A stretch of 64,000 nt of DNA from Ciona savignyi (taxonomy: Eukaryota > Chordata > Ascidiacea > Phlebobranchia > Cionidae): assembly GCA_000149265.1 (NCBI GenBank), contig CH001855.1, positions 629,403 through 693,402 on the forward strand, read 5' to 3'. Each line of letters starts with the position of its first letter. Within the stretch, counting starts at the first letter, position 1. The notes under the pieces are model-generated. The model saw only the letters and a list, made by a program, of their open reading frames with translations, was not told the origin of the DNA and made no database searches. Of this stretch, positions 12,376 to 23,990 are shown one piece after another. The translations under genes and the position numbers were made by a program.

Positions 12376-14345
12376 TTATATTCCGAGACGACGTTCACAC
12401 AACGGGTATGCGGGATAGTTGCATGAATTAGGCACCCATTGACCTGTAAAAATCAAAAAACATAACCCTCTTCCCCCTTGGCTTGTGGAAATAGATTCCC
12501 AATGAGTTTGGTTAGCCAGGAGCAAATTTCCGTCATCCCACATCCATTGCCTCTCGCGGTGTCTGGCACCTATCCAAAACATTCTGGGGCCACTCCACTG
12601 CTCGGGGAAAACTTGGTTGTAGATTTTCCTTTAAAACAATAAATATGATAGCTGATTTATCGGTATGCTGAAAAAGTGCAGTATACCTGGTTAAGGTATA
12701 TTATTTTTATTTAGGAGTTAATCTTGAAATAACACGGAATATTTTTAACAACCTAACTAATCATCATGTTTTTACATACTTATATATGAGGTATGATATG
12801 ACATACGTTTGTATATTGATGTCTTTAATACCAGCCACAGCTAAAGCTGAGTTAATATCACGGCAAGCTGCTTGAGAGTCTCTGTAATTCAACCTGGATG
12901 ATAACACACGGTAGACAAATCCATTTCCCGGCGCGTACCACTTTTCTCCACTTAAAGCTGAAATTGTAAAATTGGAAATTTCGTGATTGACACTCTCTAA
13001 TTTTTATTTTATATTTCTTTAATTTTCTTAAAATATTAAGTAACTTTTTAATTTTAGTCCAAAAAATAATATTAGGATAGGATCTTTATGTATAATACCT
13101 TAAATGGGAAAACCAAGGGGTTGTTAACACACGGGCAATCGTCAGATCACCTCGCGCCCACCTTCGGGTTACCAGATCTGTGTTGTGTATGATTTTAAAG
13201 TTCATTTAATTTGGTAGAACCCATTAATCCTCTGGGTTCAGGCAATGTTTGTAGAGTGCCTTGCCCAAGGACTTGAATTTCCCGTTCATGCCAACGACCT
13301 GGCTATCGGACGCGCCTGTCACCAGCGTTACGCAAAAAAACGAGGTAAGATCAAAATGGGTTGTCTTCGGATTCGAAAAGAAACCAATAATCTGATAGCT
13401 AAATTAATGTTGTTAACATTCACCGTAAACTAAAAATCATGAATCTAAACCCAAGAACGAAGAATTGTGGTAATGTGTCGAAGGCTGAATTATGTTACTG
13501 TTGAGTGCTGACCCCTTTAATGAAAATAATAAAAATAACAAACGACTTACTTATACTTTCACTGATCCCTCCCACCCATGACCCTAATGAGAGAAAAAAA
13601 TAATTAAAATAAATAAACTTCATCGATCGAATTAAAGCAACTTACTTAAGTTTTGTATTTCACTCTGCAATGAGGAAATTTCTTTTTGGCTTGACAAAGA
13701 CGAAATTGCTTATTGAAAAAAATGAAAGTTAAAATAAATACACTTCATAGATGAAGTACAACAACTTACTCAAGTTTTGTATTTCACTCTGCAAAGACGA
13801 AATTTCTTCTTGACTTGACAAAGACGAAATTGCTTATTAAAAAAAATGAAAGTTAAAATAAATAAACTTCATTGATTTAATGAAACAACTTACTCAAGTT
13901 TTGTAGTTCATTTTGCAAAGACGAAATTTCTTCTTGACTTGATAAAGACGAAATTGCTTATTGAAAAAATGGAAGTTAAAATAAATAAACTTTATTAATT
14001 AAATGAAACAACTTACTCAAGTTTTGTATTTCACTCTGCAAAGACGAAATTGCTTCTTGACTTGACAAAGACGAATTTGCTTATTAAAAGAAATGGAAGT
14101 TAAAATAAATAAACTTCATTGATTTAATGAAACAACTTACTCAAGTTTTGTATTTCACTCTGCAAAGACGAAATTTCTTCTTGACTTGACAAAGTCGAAA
14201 TTGCTTATTATAAAAATGGAAGTTAAAATAAATAAACTTTATAGATTTAATGAAACAACTTACTCAAGTTCGTGGAATAAGCAACAGCGCAGCAAGCGGA
14301 GAAAATAAGCAAATATTTTGTAGACACACAACTCAAGGCGATCAT
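12376..14345 (-). CDS. Collectin-like C-type lectin B1, open reading frame but collagen stalk deleted
   Basis: Minus-strand exons: 14264-14345 (signal peptide MIALSCVSTKYLLIFSACCA), five 63-bp coiled-coil exons (14141-14203, 14017-14079, 13894-13956, 13770-13832, 13646-13708), an 11-codon linker (13551-13583), and CTLD exons 12807-12957 and 12376-12628. All join in phase to 278 codons (277 aa) without a stop. Each coil exon is 21 residues of the type ISSLSSQEEISSLQSEIQNL. The CTLD has CRDIN, MFWIGARHR, WMWDDGN and PLCERR but no EPN/QPD and no WND, so calcium-dependent sugar binding is doubtful. Against B3, exon 1 lacks 228 bp that encode a free-Cys segment and 11 Gly-X-Y triplets. The join occurs at a shared AAC and leaves the frame intact. 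Convergent with A3. Confidence 0.85.
13073..13275 (-). repeat. S1 SINE, truncated, in the linker-CTLD intron of B1
   Basis: The tail AGGATAGGATC and the body up to the GTCCTTGGGCAAGGCAC segment (minus strand) are present, while the tRNA-like head is absent. The same copy lies at 37566-37776 in B3, so the insertion predates the inverted duplication. Confidence 0.75.
13646..14264 (-). repeat. Tandem 124-bp units each carrying one coiled-coil exon (B1)
   Basis: Exon 3' ends fall at 14264, 14141, 14017, 13894, 13770 and 13646, a 123-124 bp period. Each unit is a 63-bp phase-1/phase-1 exon plus about 61 bp of intron whose sequence is also conserved. Unit number can therefore change without shifting the frame. 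Confidence 0.9.
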
Positions 14346-15170
14346 ATTCAATATTGTTTTTTTTTATCTAAAGCAAAATCCTAGTTGGGATCAAATACGG
14401 GGTATTACAACACAAGCATAGAATGCAGTCGTCATACTTGTTTAATATTTATGTTTATTATTGTTTATGATAATTAATTTTTAGATTATCAGGCCCACGT
14501 TGTGTTGCAAAAGTTAATGAAAATAACGTTTTTAAAGTTAAGTTTCATTAAATATACTAGATTTATATTTTTAAGTGCCTTCTTCAGGAAAAAACAACTT
14601 GATTGGCCACAGGCAAGTTTCGATATATCCATGTTTCGCCTGACTGCATACGTTCTGCTAATATTACCTGGGTGCCTATTGTAGAGTTTGCAAATCTTTT
14701 ATTAGTTCTTTGAAAATTAAGAGTAAATATTACACTTTACGCTAAGAAGCATCCGAATCAACTGTGTGTTAACAAACTAACAAGCAGAAAACAAAATGTA
14801 TAAGCTGTAATGACAACTTTAAATACTTATGCTGCACGTTATTGTGGGCCTAATCGTCATTGTGCAGACAGTTACAAGTTAAAACGTGTGGGAAGTACGT
14901 CAACTTAGTTGGAGATTCATACGTCATTTATCCGATAATTCACATTTCTTAACGCTAAGATTGTCATATCATTTATCCGATAAATCACATTTCTTAACGC
15001 TAAGATTGTCATGTGCTGTCTGCATGCCACGTCGAATGCTATGCTTGGAAATATTGGGACAAATGTTGTACCTGAATATATTCGTACAATTTTATAGATG
15101 TAATTATTCTTAAAATGCGATACATGCAAGTATTTCTTATTTTTAAAAGGTTATTTCTCATCATATATTT
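14346..15170. other. Shared 5' flank of B1, mirrored upstream of B3
   Basis: Matches 29960-30727 in reverse orientation, including a conserved block next to the start codon (ATTTTGTAGACACACAACTC on the plus strand). At 14930-15010 the motif CATTTATCCGATAAWTCACA with TTCTTAACGCTAAGATTGTC occurs twice in tandem. The right copy has it once. It probably contains the B-family promoter. Confidence 0.5.
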
Positions 15171-15895
15171 CCAATCAATCAATCAATCAAACATATTTTA
15201 TTTGTTAAACGCACAAAAAAAACAAAATAAAAACAATACGAAAATAAATAAACTGAAGTTTAACAAGGAGACACCGAGAAACCATGCGGTTATCGAAGCA
15301 GGTGCCACCTAATAATAAATGTAAATTAAAATATAAAGATAAATAAATAAGAAATAATCAGAATAGCAGTGTGAAAAATTTGTGCAAAAACATTACAATG
15401 ACAAAAAAAACTTTAACAAAACCCCAAAAAAAAGAAAACAAACAAAATGCATAATGAATATATAACAGTGATTTACAATGTGTTAAAGAGATCGAAGTAT
15501 GGAAAATCTAAATTAATAAAGTTACAATATTGCTAAGACATTGGACAGTTACGGTATAGTATTTAAGTAATATAAGTCAGCAAATATTGATTCTTTAATT
15601 GTTTTTAAAGGTAAACCATCCTAATTTTTTTAAAGATACATCTATTGCAGTGCATGCTACTGGACCAGGGTACCCTATTGAATTTTGACCTAATAATGTA
15701 TAGAAATAAGGAACAAAATAATCATGATGTGCCACTTGTCTAGTGATATGATTACGAGCACAGTACAAAGGTTGGAATATATAATTAAACGAATCAGGGA
15801 GAGTTTTGTTATGAAAGTTGTACATTAGCTTTCCCATCTCCAATTTATAAATATCACACAGTTTCAGTATTTTAAGATCACTAAACAAAGGGAAA
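15171..15895 (-). mobile_element. 5'-truncated CR1/L2-type LINE remnant
   Basis: The minus frame 15600-15890 reads like the extreme C-terminus of a CR1/L2-group reverse transcriptase: LFSDLKILKLCDIYKLEMGK, MYNFHNKTLPDSFN, then an N-X-TRQ box (NHITRQ) and LGQNSIGYPGP. This ending (TRQ followed by GQ-S-I-Y-GP) is characteristic of that group. Downstream on the same strand follow an A/T-rich tail, an AATAAA and a terminal (TTGA)n run near 15172-15190, typical of such 3' ends. Only the last hundred or so codons remain, so it is dead. Confidence 0.7.
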
Positions 15896-16815
15896 ATCCC
15901 TTGAAGTATAAAACTCATGTGGGAATGTATTACACTATAACCGTATTTATAAAACAACTATACACTTAAATATCCTTTATTTTTTTCGAAATGAACAGTT
16001 TTTAGTTGTTGTATCGAAAAGCATAAAACAACGAAAATAAATTTGGTCTAAATGTAGGGAACCGGTCGTCGATTTTATATTCTCGAGCCTAACGGGTGTT
16101 TCTTTGATGTTTTTTTACCCAGCATTTACCCAGGCAAATCTAATATATATTTATTTAAGGTTGAAAAGTCGTCTCGTGCAAGTATTCGATTATTTACCGA
16201 GAAGTTATATGATGATGATGACGTTTACATCGTTTAACAAACGTATGTCTGTGCTGGGATGCTGTAGGTCGTTACGTTTGTAGTCACCTCAAATGTATGA
16301 TCTATCAAATTTAACCATCTAGCTGCACAATCTCGAAAGTTGCGATACGACTTGGATTTTGTAATCAAAATTAACGGAATTACTACCATATATCAGTTTG
16401 TAAGGGAAGACTCGGAGTATTGAGTATGGAAGGCGTATTTTCCCAAGGGATATTTCCGACTGATCCAAAAATATAAGTATGACGTCGTTTTCGGGAATGG
16501 ATAGTATTATTTCCTTCATATTATAACGAAAAATGTAAAATAATAAAACTACATACCTCAAGTTCACACGGAAAATCCTTTGAAGTATAAAACTCATGTG
16601 TGAATGTATTACACTATAACCGTATTTATAAAACAACTATACACCTTAATATCCTTTATTTTTTCGAAATGAACAGTTTTTAGTTGTTTTATCGAAAAGC
16701 ATAAAATAACGAAATCAAATTTGGTCTAAATGTTGGGAACCGGTCGTCGATTGTATATTTTCGGGCCTAACGGGTGTTTCTTTGATGTTTTTTACCCAGC
16801 ATTTACCCAGGCAAA

Positions 16816-16856
<41 letters not shown>

Positions 16857-17313
16857 TATATCTAAGGTTGAAAAGTCGTCTCGTGCAAGTATTCGATTAT
16901 TTACCGAGAAGTTATATGATGATGATGAGAGCTCTATTACATGGTCGGGTTATTTCTCGATAAATCAATGCGCTGGTGATAGCGTGTACATCGTTTAACA
17001 AACATATGTCTGTGTTTGGGATGCTGTAGGTCGTTACGTTCGTAGAGGCCAAAAATGTATGCAATCAAATGTAACTTTTTAGCTGCACAATCTCGAGAGT
17101 TGCGATACGACATGGATTTTGTAATCAAAATTAACAGAATTACTACCAAATATCAGTTTGTAAAGGGAGACTCGAAATATTGAGTATGGTAGGCGTATAA
17201 TAAGACAAATAAAATTTATTTTAAAAAGTTTTCCTACCTCAGCAATTTTGTCTGTATTGTTAGATAACCAGGTGTAATTTCTCGTATTTTCAGAAATTAA
17301 TCACAACAAAGAT
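15896..17313. other. Duplicated 5' flanks of A4, with a (TA)n run
   Basis: Positions 15896-16200 and 16560-16900 are two direct copies of the same flank. A third copy is inverted at 42720-43030 and a fourth, diverged one lies at 29660-29930. A (TA)n microsatellite spans 16818-16862. Overlapping open frames on the minus strand are conserved only because the DNA is duplicated. Confidence 0.45.
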
Positions 17314-18468
17314 ATGAACATCTTCAGTCTGTGGTTGGTTGTTTGTGGTTTGAGCATCTCTGTATCAGGTAAGATTTTCAATGGGGATTTTATGTAATGT
17401 TAATGGTAAGAACATTTCAGAAGTGCATGCTTCGACAAGCGGAAATTTTAATCTGTATCTTTCATCTGATTCGACGACGAAAAGGGCGTTTGTCTTCTAC
17501 AAATTGTGTCTGAAATCCTTGCCGGTTCTTGCGGACGCAACAGTTAGGATAGAGAATTCAAACCTGCCACACAAATTTAAGGTTACAGTGGAAGAAATTA
17601 AAATCAACGGGTTTTGGGTAGAACTGGAGCGAACAGATCAGTCCACAGGCTGGGAAATGGATATGATTATCAATTGGAGGTTTTACTTAGGTTAGTGATT
17701 TTATTATAGGAACCAATTAATGGTGATAACTCTGAATGTATTGTACCTATAGATATCTCTAGTTCGGACTGGTTTGGCCAAAACTAAGTTATAATCTGGA
17801 TGGTAACAAACATATTTATTTTAGTATACTTGTTTCTGCAAGCTTGGTTCCAAATCACGTAACCGTGATACTCTTTATAGCGTTTGTCTTCTGGTTTTGG
17901 GCGAAATTTATAATTTTACACTTTCAGCTTTAGACGGAAAAGAATGGTACGCACCGGGAAATGGTTTTGTCTACCGTGTGTTGCCATCCGCAAAGACGTA
18001 CGACGCCTCTCAAACAGCTTGTCGTGATATTAACTCAACTTTAGCTGTGGCTGGTGTCAAAGACATTAATATACGAAGGTTAGTGTAATTTAATAGGAAC
18101 CTTATCCTTTTGTTGATCTTAATTCTGTTGATAACCATCTACAAACCTATGTTATTTTACTTGAAAGGAAAATCGCATCGTACAATCGAGTAAAGTTCTC
18201 TTCGTTAAGGCCAGGACTCAAAAGGTTTTGGTTAGGTCTCACCGACCGTGCACAGGAGGGAAAATGGGTTTGGGAAGACGGAAGTCCACTCAGGAATAAT
18301 GAATCTAATTGGGGTGCTACCCCAAACGGTTGGAGGACGGAAAATTGTGCAGAAGCATATGATGGTCTTATGAATGACGTTAACTGTGGAGAGAGCAGAT
18401 ATACACGCACGTTGTGTGAACGTTCTGTTGAGATGCAATTTGTATTAAAAACTATTAAAAACCTTTAG
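17314..18468 (+). CDS. Secreted C-type lectin A4, intact with C-terminal extension
   Basis: Exons 17314-17368, 17421-17690, 17928-18078 and 18168-18468 sum to 259 codons (258 aa). Signal peptide, MNNL/C2-like exon (SGNFNLYLSSDST, FYKLCLK, NGFWVELERT) and CTLD (CRDIN, FWLGLTDR, WVWEDG, ENCAE, MNDVNC, TLCERS) are all open. The sugar-loop tripeptide is TPN followed by MND, closer to a canonical EPN-type site than A1. The mirror partner A5 stops at GAG ATG TAA. Here the TAA is CAA, so translation runs ten residues further to a TAG. A polyadenylation signal AATAAA lies at 18484-18489. It is convergent with B2. Confidence 0.88.
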
Positions 18469-20042
18469 TTTATTGATTTGTTTAATAAATGTCAATTTTG
18501 TTTTGTAGCACAACCTTGAACATAGTGTAAATACCTTTATAAATCAATGTATTTAAAATTGATGTATTTTATTTCGGTTTGCAAGTTAAAGTAACCGAAC
18601 CACCATTTACAAATATTTAGTGTTTTCCAAATATTACATTGACAACGGTAACATTTGTATCGTAAGTTCACATCGTTTGATGTTGTTGAAGCGACGTCAT
18701 GGTTTGCCCCTGATTATAGATCCGGCAATCCCAATTATTTCAAGGTTGTGACGTCACGAACTCGCCTTATTTATTTACTGCCTCGTTTCATCGTTTTTTC
18801 TTGTTGTATTAGTACTGAACCGTTAACGAACCATTGCAAACGATTTTAGAAATTGATGACTGAATTCTAACGATAGTTAACTAATCAGTTGGTATAAGTT
18901 TTTGTTAACGTTTTTAAGAATTGATTTCCTGACGATAGTTTTGATTATATTTATTTTTATTTATAGAAAATCGCACATTAAAGACAAAAAAAAAGCGCGC
19001 GAATTTAAACTGCACAAATGCGATTAGACATTTCCGTTGAGAGATTTTAAAGCAACCATAGTGTATTCTGGTTGAAACTACAGGTCGCCCACTCAGAAAA
19101 ATCTACATTTTAAAGACAGAATTATCTCCAATAAATACCAGTTTTGGATACGGGCCTACTGTTGGTTAGAACCTTAGGCGGTAAAAAATGAAGAAAATTA
19201 TACAAAATGATTTGTATATTGGGCATGAGTTATACAAGATATGATAAAAGAATGCACTTTACTGATCTGATGTTCATCATAGTTTTGTTTGGCAAACTTT
19301 TCTTTTCGTGCACAATAGACTATAAACATGACACATTGATAATTTTATATTTCTATTTGAACATTGGGCCAATATCAAAATAAACAAAGTTGACAATATG
19401 ATCTTTATATAATAAAATGCTTTATTCCAGACATGATCACGATATACACCTTACCCTTACTTGATTTGGTATTGATCAAAGTTTTGTTCGTCAAACTTTT
19501 CTTTCGTACACAATAGTCTATAAACATGGTGCGTCAAGCGATGGAGTAATGTGGGGGTGTTTTGAAATTCAATTTTTATCTTCCCTAAAACTTCTCTTCA
19601 TTGTATATATATGAGTTGTACCACTTTAACTACTCACATGCCGTTCACATTATTTTACTATTTTAATTTCTACAATACCGTGTTAATTAAGTAATGCATG
19701 AAAATAATATAAAAATTATATAAATAAAGGAAAACATGTACATAACCCAAATATTTAAATTGTATGGATTCTTTAAAGACTTTATCACAGCGCTAATCGC
19801 AAGAGTACGTCTTAATGGGATCGGAATTTTGACGATTTTTTCATACGCTCTGTTACAATATAATAAAATTATTTGTTAAATAAAGGAAATATTTGCATCA
19901 TCGAATTTGACGAAATTTGGACAGATTTCATTTGACCAATATTTGCAGGTCACGCATTTGATGTGAGGCGGAACTAGCAAATGAAGATGCCTTAATTAGC
20001 GTTAAGAAATGTGTTAAATAACCTTTATAGATTTATCGGAGT

Positions 20043-20073
<31 letters not shown>

Positions 20074-20611
20074 TATATCCAAATATGTCCACGTAACTTA
20101 ACAGTGTTTATGCAAAAACGATAAGGCCAACAATAACGTGCAACATAAGTATTTGCATAGTCAATGTTGTCCTAAAAACAGATAAAAAAGTTTGAGTCCA
20201 GTACTTTTTGGTCATGTAAAATACTTCATCCAAGGGTTTTATTTTAATTTTAATGTTTTTCTACCTAAAAAGATAAGTACCTGTTTGATAACTTATGCTG
20301 TAGAAAAGTCTACTAGAATATTACTCTGAAAGGAATTCCCGGGGTAAAACTCTACAGTTTAAGTAAGAAAAGATTCAAAAGCAATGTATATGCCTTTGTT
20401 TTAAACAATAGCTTAATAAAACCAAAACACAGTGTTCTGTGCTCGTGTTGTAATTCTGTTCCTCGTTCCACGCAAGGTGTATATTTTTTATCAAAGGTAT
20501 AGTATTAAATAGAGACAAACCTCTTTGGTTACTAAAATGTAAATTGTTTGTCCATTTTTCCCCGCTTGCTGTGCTGTTAATAACTTTACGAACTGGGTTT
20601 CAATTATTGAT
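18469..20611. other. Long mirrored intergenic region
   Basis: No gene supported. The whole stretch pairs with 39040-41205 in inverted orientation, including a (TA)n run at 20043-20072. Positions about 19200-19420 and 19430-19530 are partial direct repeats of each other (AAACTTTTCTTTCGT and CACAATAGTCTATAAACATG boxes). Confidence 0.5.
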
Positions 20612-20715
20612 CATGTACGGTCGTGTGGCCAAATGGTTAGCTTGACCTATACATATATCTAACTATACAAAAAAGTAACGAGCCTATCATGGTTTCGAAA
20701 CTTGGCTCAGTTAAA
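20612..20715 (+). repeat. S2 SINE downstream of A4
   Basis: TACGGTCGTGTGGCCAAATG (A box) through ATGGTTTCGAAACTTGGCTC (B box). It is the same insertion as 11835-11945 and mirrored 38905-39035. Confidence 0.7.
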
Positions 20716-21158
20716 AAAAAAAACAATAAAAAATTGATCAAATACGGCCTTGTGACTGAAATCTAGATTCGAAAGTGATTATTATTTTCGTTTTGAAAAA
20801 AATATTGTAGCATATTGAAAAAAAACACAAGATCATTAATAGGACAGATGAATGTATTTTTTATTGTTACAACTAATTGAAAATTACAAAAGAAAATGTG
20901 AAAGTAAGGTATGTTTAAACTTAATTATGGCGAAATACTAAAATAATTAAATTTGTACAATCCAGCTTCATCGCAACAACAGTGTTGCTTCTCACAAGCT
21001 ACCGCACGAGCGTGTGTTATACAGAATGTATATTGTTATATTCTAGAACACTAATGATCGATGCAAATAACCAGTATCCGTTATCATGACTTAAAAATAA
21101 ATATAATAATTGTGCTATATGGAATGGTATGTGGTTAAGTGTTTGACACAATTGAACA

Positions 21159-21575
21159 TTATATTTCGAGTCGACGTTCACACAATGGGTGTGTGCGAAA
21201 GTAGCATGAAAAAGGAATCCATTGATGTAAAACAAACCCTAAACATCTCTCTCCCCACCCTCTGCTTGTGACAAGATACCCCCAATTAGTTTGATTAGCC
21301 AGGAGCAAATTTCCGTCATCCCACATCCATTGCCTCTCGTTTGAGCGGTATCTGACACCTATCCAAATTATTCTGGAGCCACTCAACTCCTCAGGGAAAA
21401 CTTGGTTGTAGATATTCCTTTAAAACAATAAATATGATAGCTGATTTATCGGTATGATGAAAAAGTTCAGTATAGCTAGTTAAGGTATATCATTTTTATT
21501 TGGGAGTTAATCTTCAAATTACACGAAATTCTTTTGACAAATTAACTAATCCTCATGTTCTTACATATATATATA

Positions 21576-21611
<36 letters not shown>

Positions 21612-21779
21612 GCTATAATATAACATACTTTTGTATATTGAAGTCTTTGATACCAGCCACAGCTAAAGTTGAGTTAATATTACGGCAAGCTGTTTTAGAG
21701 TCGTTATAACTAATTCTAGATGGCAACACTCGGTAGACAAAGCCATTTCCCGGCGCGTACCACTTTTCTCCACTTAAAG
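21159..21779 (-). pseudogene. Collectin-like lectin B2, only the two CTLD exons remain
   Basis: Minus-strand exons 21629-21779 and 21159-21417 encode a complete, undamaged CTLD (ALSGEKWYAPGN, TACRNIN, IWIGVRYR, WMWDDGN, HPLCERR, stop at 21159-21161). Upstream, where B1 and B3 have linker, coil and signal exons, the sequence changes at about 21825 into a copy of the tandem-unit element and a DNA transposon. I find no coil or signal exon. The intron between the CTLD exons holds a (TA)n run at 21565-21609. The protein can be made only if an unknown upstream exon supplies a start. Confidence 0.8.
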
Positions 21780-21824
21780 CTGAAATTGTAAAATTGGATA
21801 TTTCGTCAGCGTCTTAGAGTTGAA

Positions 21825-22312
21825 TATCATCCAGTAGGGGTAATGAAATCGCAATGAAATATTGTCATTTTTAAACCAAATGACCTAGATATGCAGAAAC
21901 CAAAATTGTGGGTAATAAATCCAGGGAATTACCCTAGTACGTTAAAAATCAAAATATTTTATTTAAAAAATAGCGTTTTCGGACAGAGCTTAAACGGCTT
22001 CTCTTATTTAAATCAGATTTGGTGGAATGTTGTACTGTTAAAATGTAAGTGCATACTAAACCCTTTATAGAAATAAAAATACCTAGGAAAATACCCTAAA
22101 ATTTGATTTGTTTCTAAATCATGATTGTGACAGGCATGCTATATCACCCAGACATCTCCAACAAGAAGTCGTCAAATCGGATTAAAAGTGTATGGATTGT
22201 TAGATAAGATGACCCAGATATATAAAAACAAAAATGTATGTACTAAACCCAAAGAAGTTTTACGAGCCATGACCTAAATTGGTGGTAAAACACGTGGTTG
22301 ACACTCTCTAGT
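21825..22312 (+). mobile_element. Partial copy of the tandem-unit (Helitron-like) element
   Basis: Starts near CAGTAGGGGTAATGAAATCG, holds about one and a half of the 335-bp units (unit mark GACAGGCATGCTATATCACC near 22128), and ends GGTTGACACTCTCTAG followed by T, the same 3' end as the element at 3239-6593. B1 and B3 retain only the last bases of this insertion in the same intron. Confidence 0.6.
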
Positions 22313-22342
22313 TTTTATTTTATATTTTTTAACTTTCTCATA

Positions 22343-23443
22343 ATAACTCTTTCACTCCCGGCCAAATGCATTAATTTAAACATGCTGTCCCGCAGTGTTT
22401 TTTACAATTTTTGGTCATTTTCAAATTAGCACAGTTTTTCTCAAATTTATGCTATGATTTAATATTTAGTATGGTTGGAAAGATAATTTATCCCTTTTTT
22501 AAACAAACCGCACACCTAGAATCTACCTCCAATAAAGAATATATTATGTAAACTTTAGTGAACACCACTTTTTATGTAAAGAAAATTCTGCTCGACTTTG
22601 AAAATTTTGAGGTGCACTGACAAACGAAATACTCACTAATTATTGGTATGCCCAAATGATATGAAAATTAGAATGTAGATTGTCTAATAGTTTTTGTACT
22701 CAGGAAAATTTGAACTGTATTTGTATCTTCAGTAGTTTTTTTTACTATTCCTAGTTGAAATTTTCCTTTATTCTAACTATATTATGAAAAATTGAACCAA
22801 AACGCATTGAAGTTTTTAGTTTTGTAGAACTAAAATAGTATAAAAAGTATAAATAAGAACAGTGAAGGAAGTGTAAAAAGGGCATACAAAAGCAAACAAA
22901 CACAAATACTATATCCAATATTCTTCAAAGCAGGGCACACCGAACTAGTTAGTCTCGCCGCCTTTTTCTTTATCGTGCGCTCAGCAGGCCCAGCTGGATT
23001 CATGCTTTGGTGAACACGAAGCATAAACGCCTGCTGCGAAAACGTCACCAACGTTCTCCTTTTTTTCTCAACGGCACGAAATACACAGAGAATGTAAAGA
23101 AAGACTTGCTTGACAAAAAGAGCTTCTCCGCAAGTTAACGCGACTCCTATTGGCTGAGTTAGTCACTTGTAAATTCGTGTAAAATCGATAGAAATAAGAG
23201 GCGAAGCCTTGAAAAAGAAAGGCTATCACTCCTCGCATTTTTAATATTTCTCCACGAAAATTACAGAGAATAAAATATAGGGTTTCCTTGATCGAATGAG
23301 CCATAGCAGAGGTCTCTACCATTACGCATTGCGGAGAAATCGTTTTTTAGATTTGCACCCATTTATGGCCTACAGGCGGGATACCATGTTTTCCCACCAA
23401 CTCGCGATATATGGCGAGTTGGGACGGAAAGAGTGTAACTTGT
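22343..23443. mobile_element. Probable non-autonomous DNA transposon with imperfect terminal inverted repeats
   Basis: The left end AACTCTTTCACTCCCGGCC and right end GGGACGGAAAGAGTGTAA are imperfect inverted repeats (ACTCTTTC.CTCCC versus ACTCTTTCCGTCCC), flanked by TAA on both sides. The length is about 1.1 kb and there is no transposase frame. The terminal consensus resembles piggyBac-like elements, which use TTAA targets. This is inferred from the ends only. Confidence 0.4.
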
Positions 23444-23616
23444 TAATTCCAGTCCAAAATTAATAAAAAACAATTAATGTATGTTGAGAAAACGGTCTAT
23501 TAATAAGGAGAAAGTGACATCAACGACGGTCGAGCGTATATAATTAGGTCTGCCTTGAATTTTCTTTTACGTAATTTACCCTAAAATTGCCTCTGGATCT
23601 ATAATACATATTAATA

Positions 23617-23727
23617 GGATAGGATATTTATGTTAGTACCGTGAATGGGAAAAACCGAGGGATTACCACACCGGCAATCGTCAGATTACCTCGCGCCCAC
23701 CGTCGGGTTACCGAAGCTATTGCACTT
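23617..23727 (-). repeat. S1 SINE, 3' half only
   Basis: Minus-orientated tail (AGGATAGGAT) and body (CACCTCGCGCC-like GATTACCTCGCGCCCACCGT). Ends at the point where the decayed CTLD exon flank begins. Confidence 0.65.
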
Positions 23728-23790
23728 TGTTTTGTAACAAGTAATAGGGTGTTTAACAGTGTGTGGAACATTTAAGTTTATATTTTAAAT

Positions 23791-23990
23791 GGACGTCACA
23801 CAACGGGCGTGTCGTTGCAGTTTCGTTGTACGTAATATCATTGTTAATCAAAATATACTTCAGCGCTATTCTCCGTCTCGCCCATGCTTGAGTTGACAGA
23901 AACCAATTATCTTGGTTAGCCAGGAGCAAATTTCCGTCTTCCCAAACCCATTGTCTGTCGTTTAAGCGGTGTATGAGACGCCGCTTCAGA
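23791..23990 (-). pseudogene. Decayed C-type lectin last exon, B type
   Basis: Minus-strand translation gives RLNDRQWVWEDGNLLLANQ, then a degenerate middle and TTRPLCDV. That matches the WMWDDGNLLLANQ and PLCER landmarks of the B-type last exon. The two central cysteines are gone, there is no intact splice acceptor, and no other exon lies nearby. Confidence 0.7.

Larger units (their letters stand above)
1..21820 (+). repeat. Left arm of a large imperfect inverted duplication
   Basis: Reverse-complement matching by eye links this arm to 29960-47260. The clearest blocks are 1-3238 with 44265-47260, 6594-7560 with about 43270-44264, 16640-21820 with 37860-42960, and 12380-15140 with 29960-30816 plus 36231-38480. 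Sampled stretches differ at only a few positions per hundred. Similarity reaches base 1, so the arm probably continues beyond the window. Relative to the right arm this side carries an additional A-plus-B lectin module and the 3.36-kb insertion at 3239-6593. Confidence 0.85.

Noticed and set aside
16319..16636. 105-aa minus-strand open frame, also present inverted at 42951-43268
   Set aside because: Both copies are open, but they lie in duplicated lectin 5' flank, differ by many replacement changes, and further flank copies (15890, 29660) do not keep the frame. Duplication explains the match.
22830..23322. Two minus-strand open frames of 73 and 84 aa upstream of B2, considered as missing B2 5' exons
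   Set aside because: Neither contains a signal peptide, collagen or coil repeat, and both lie inside the probable DNA transposon.
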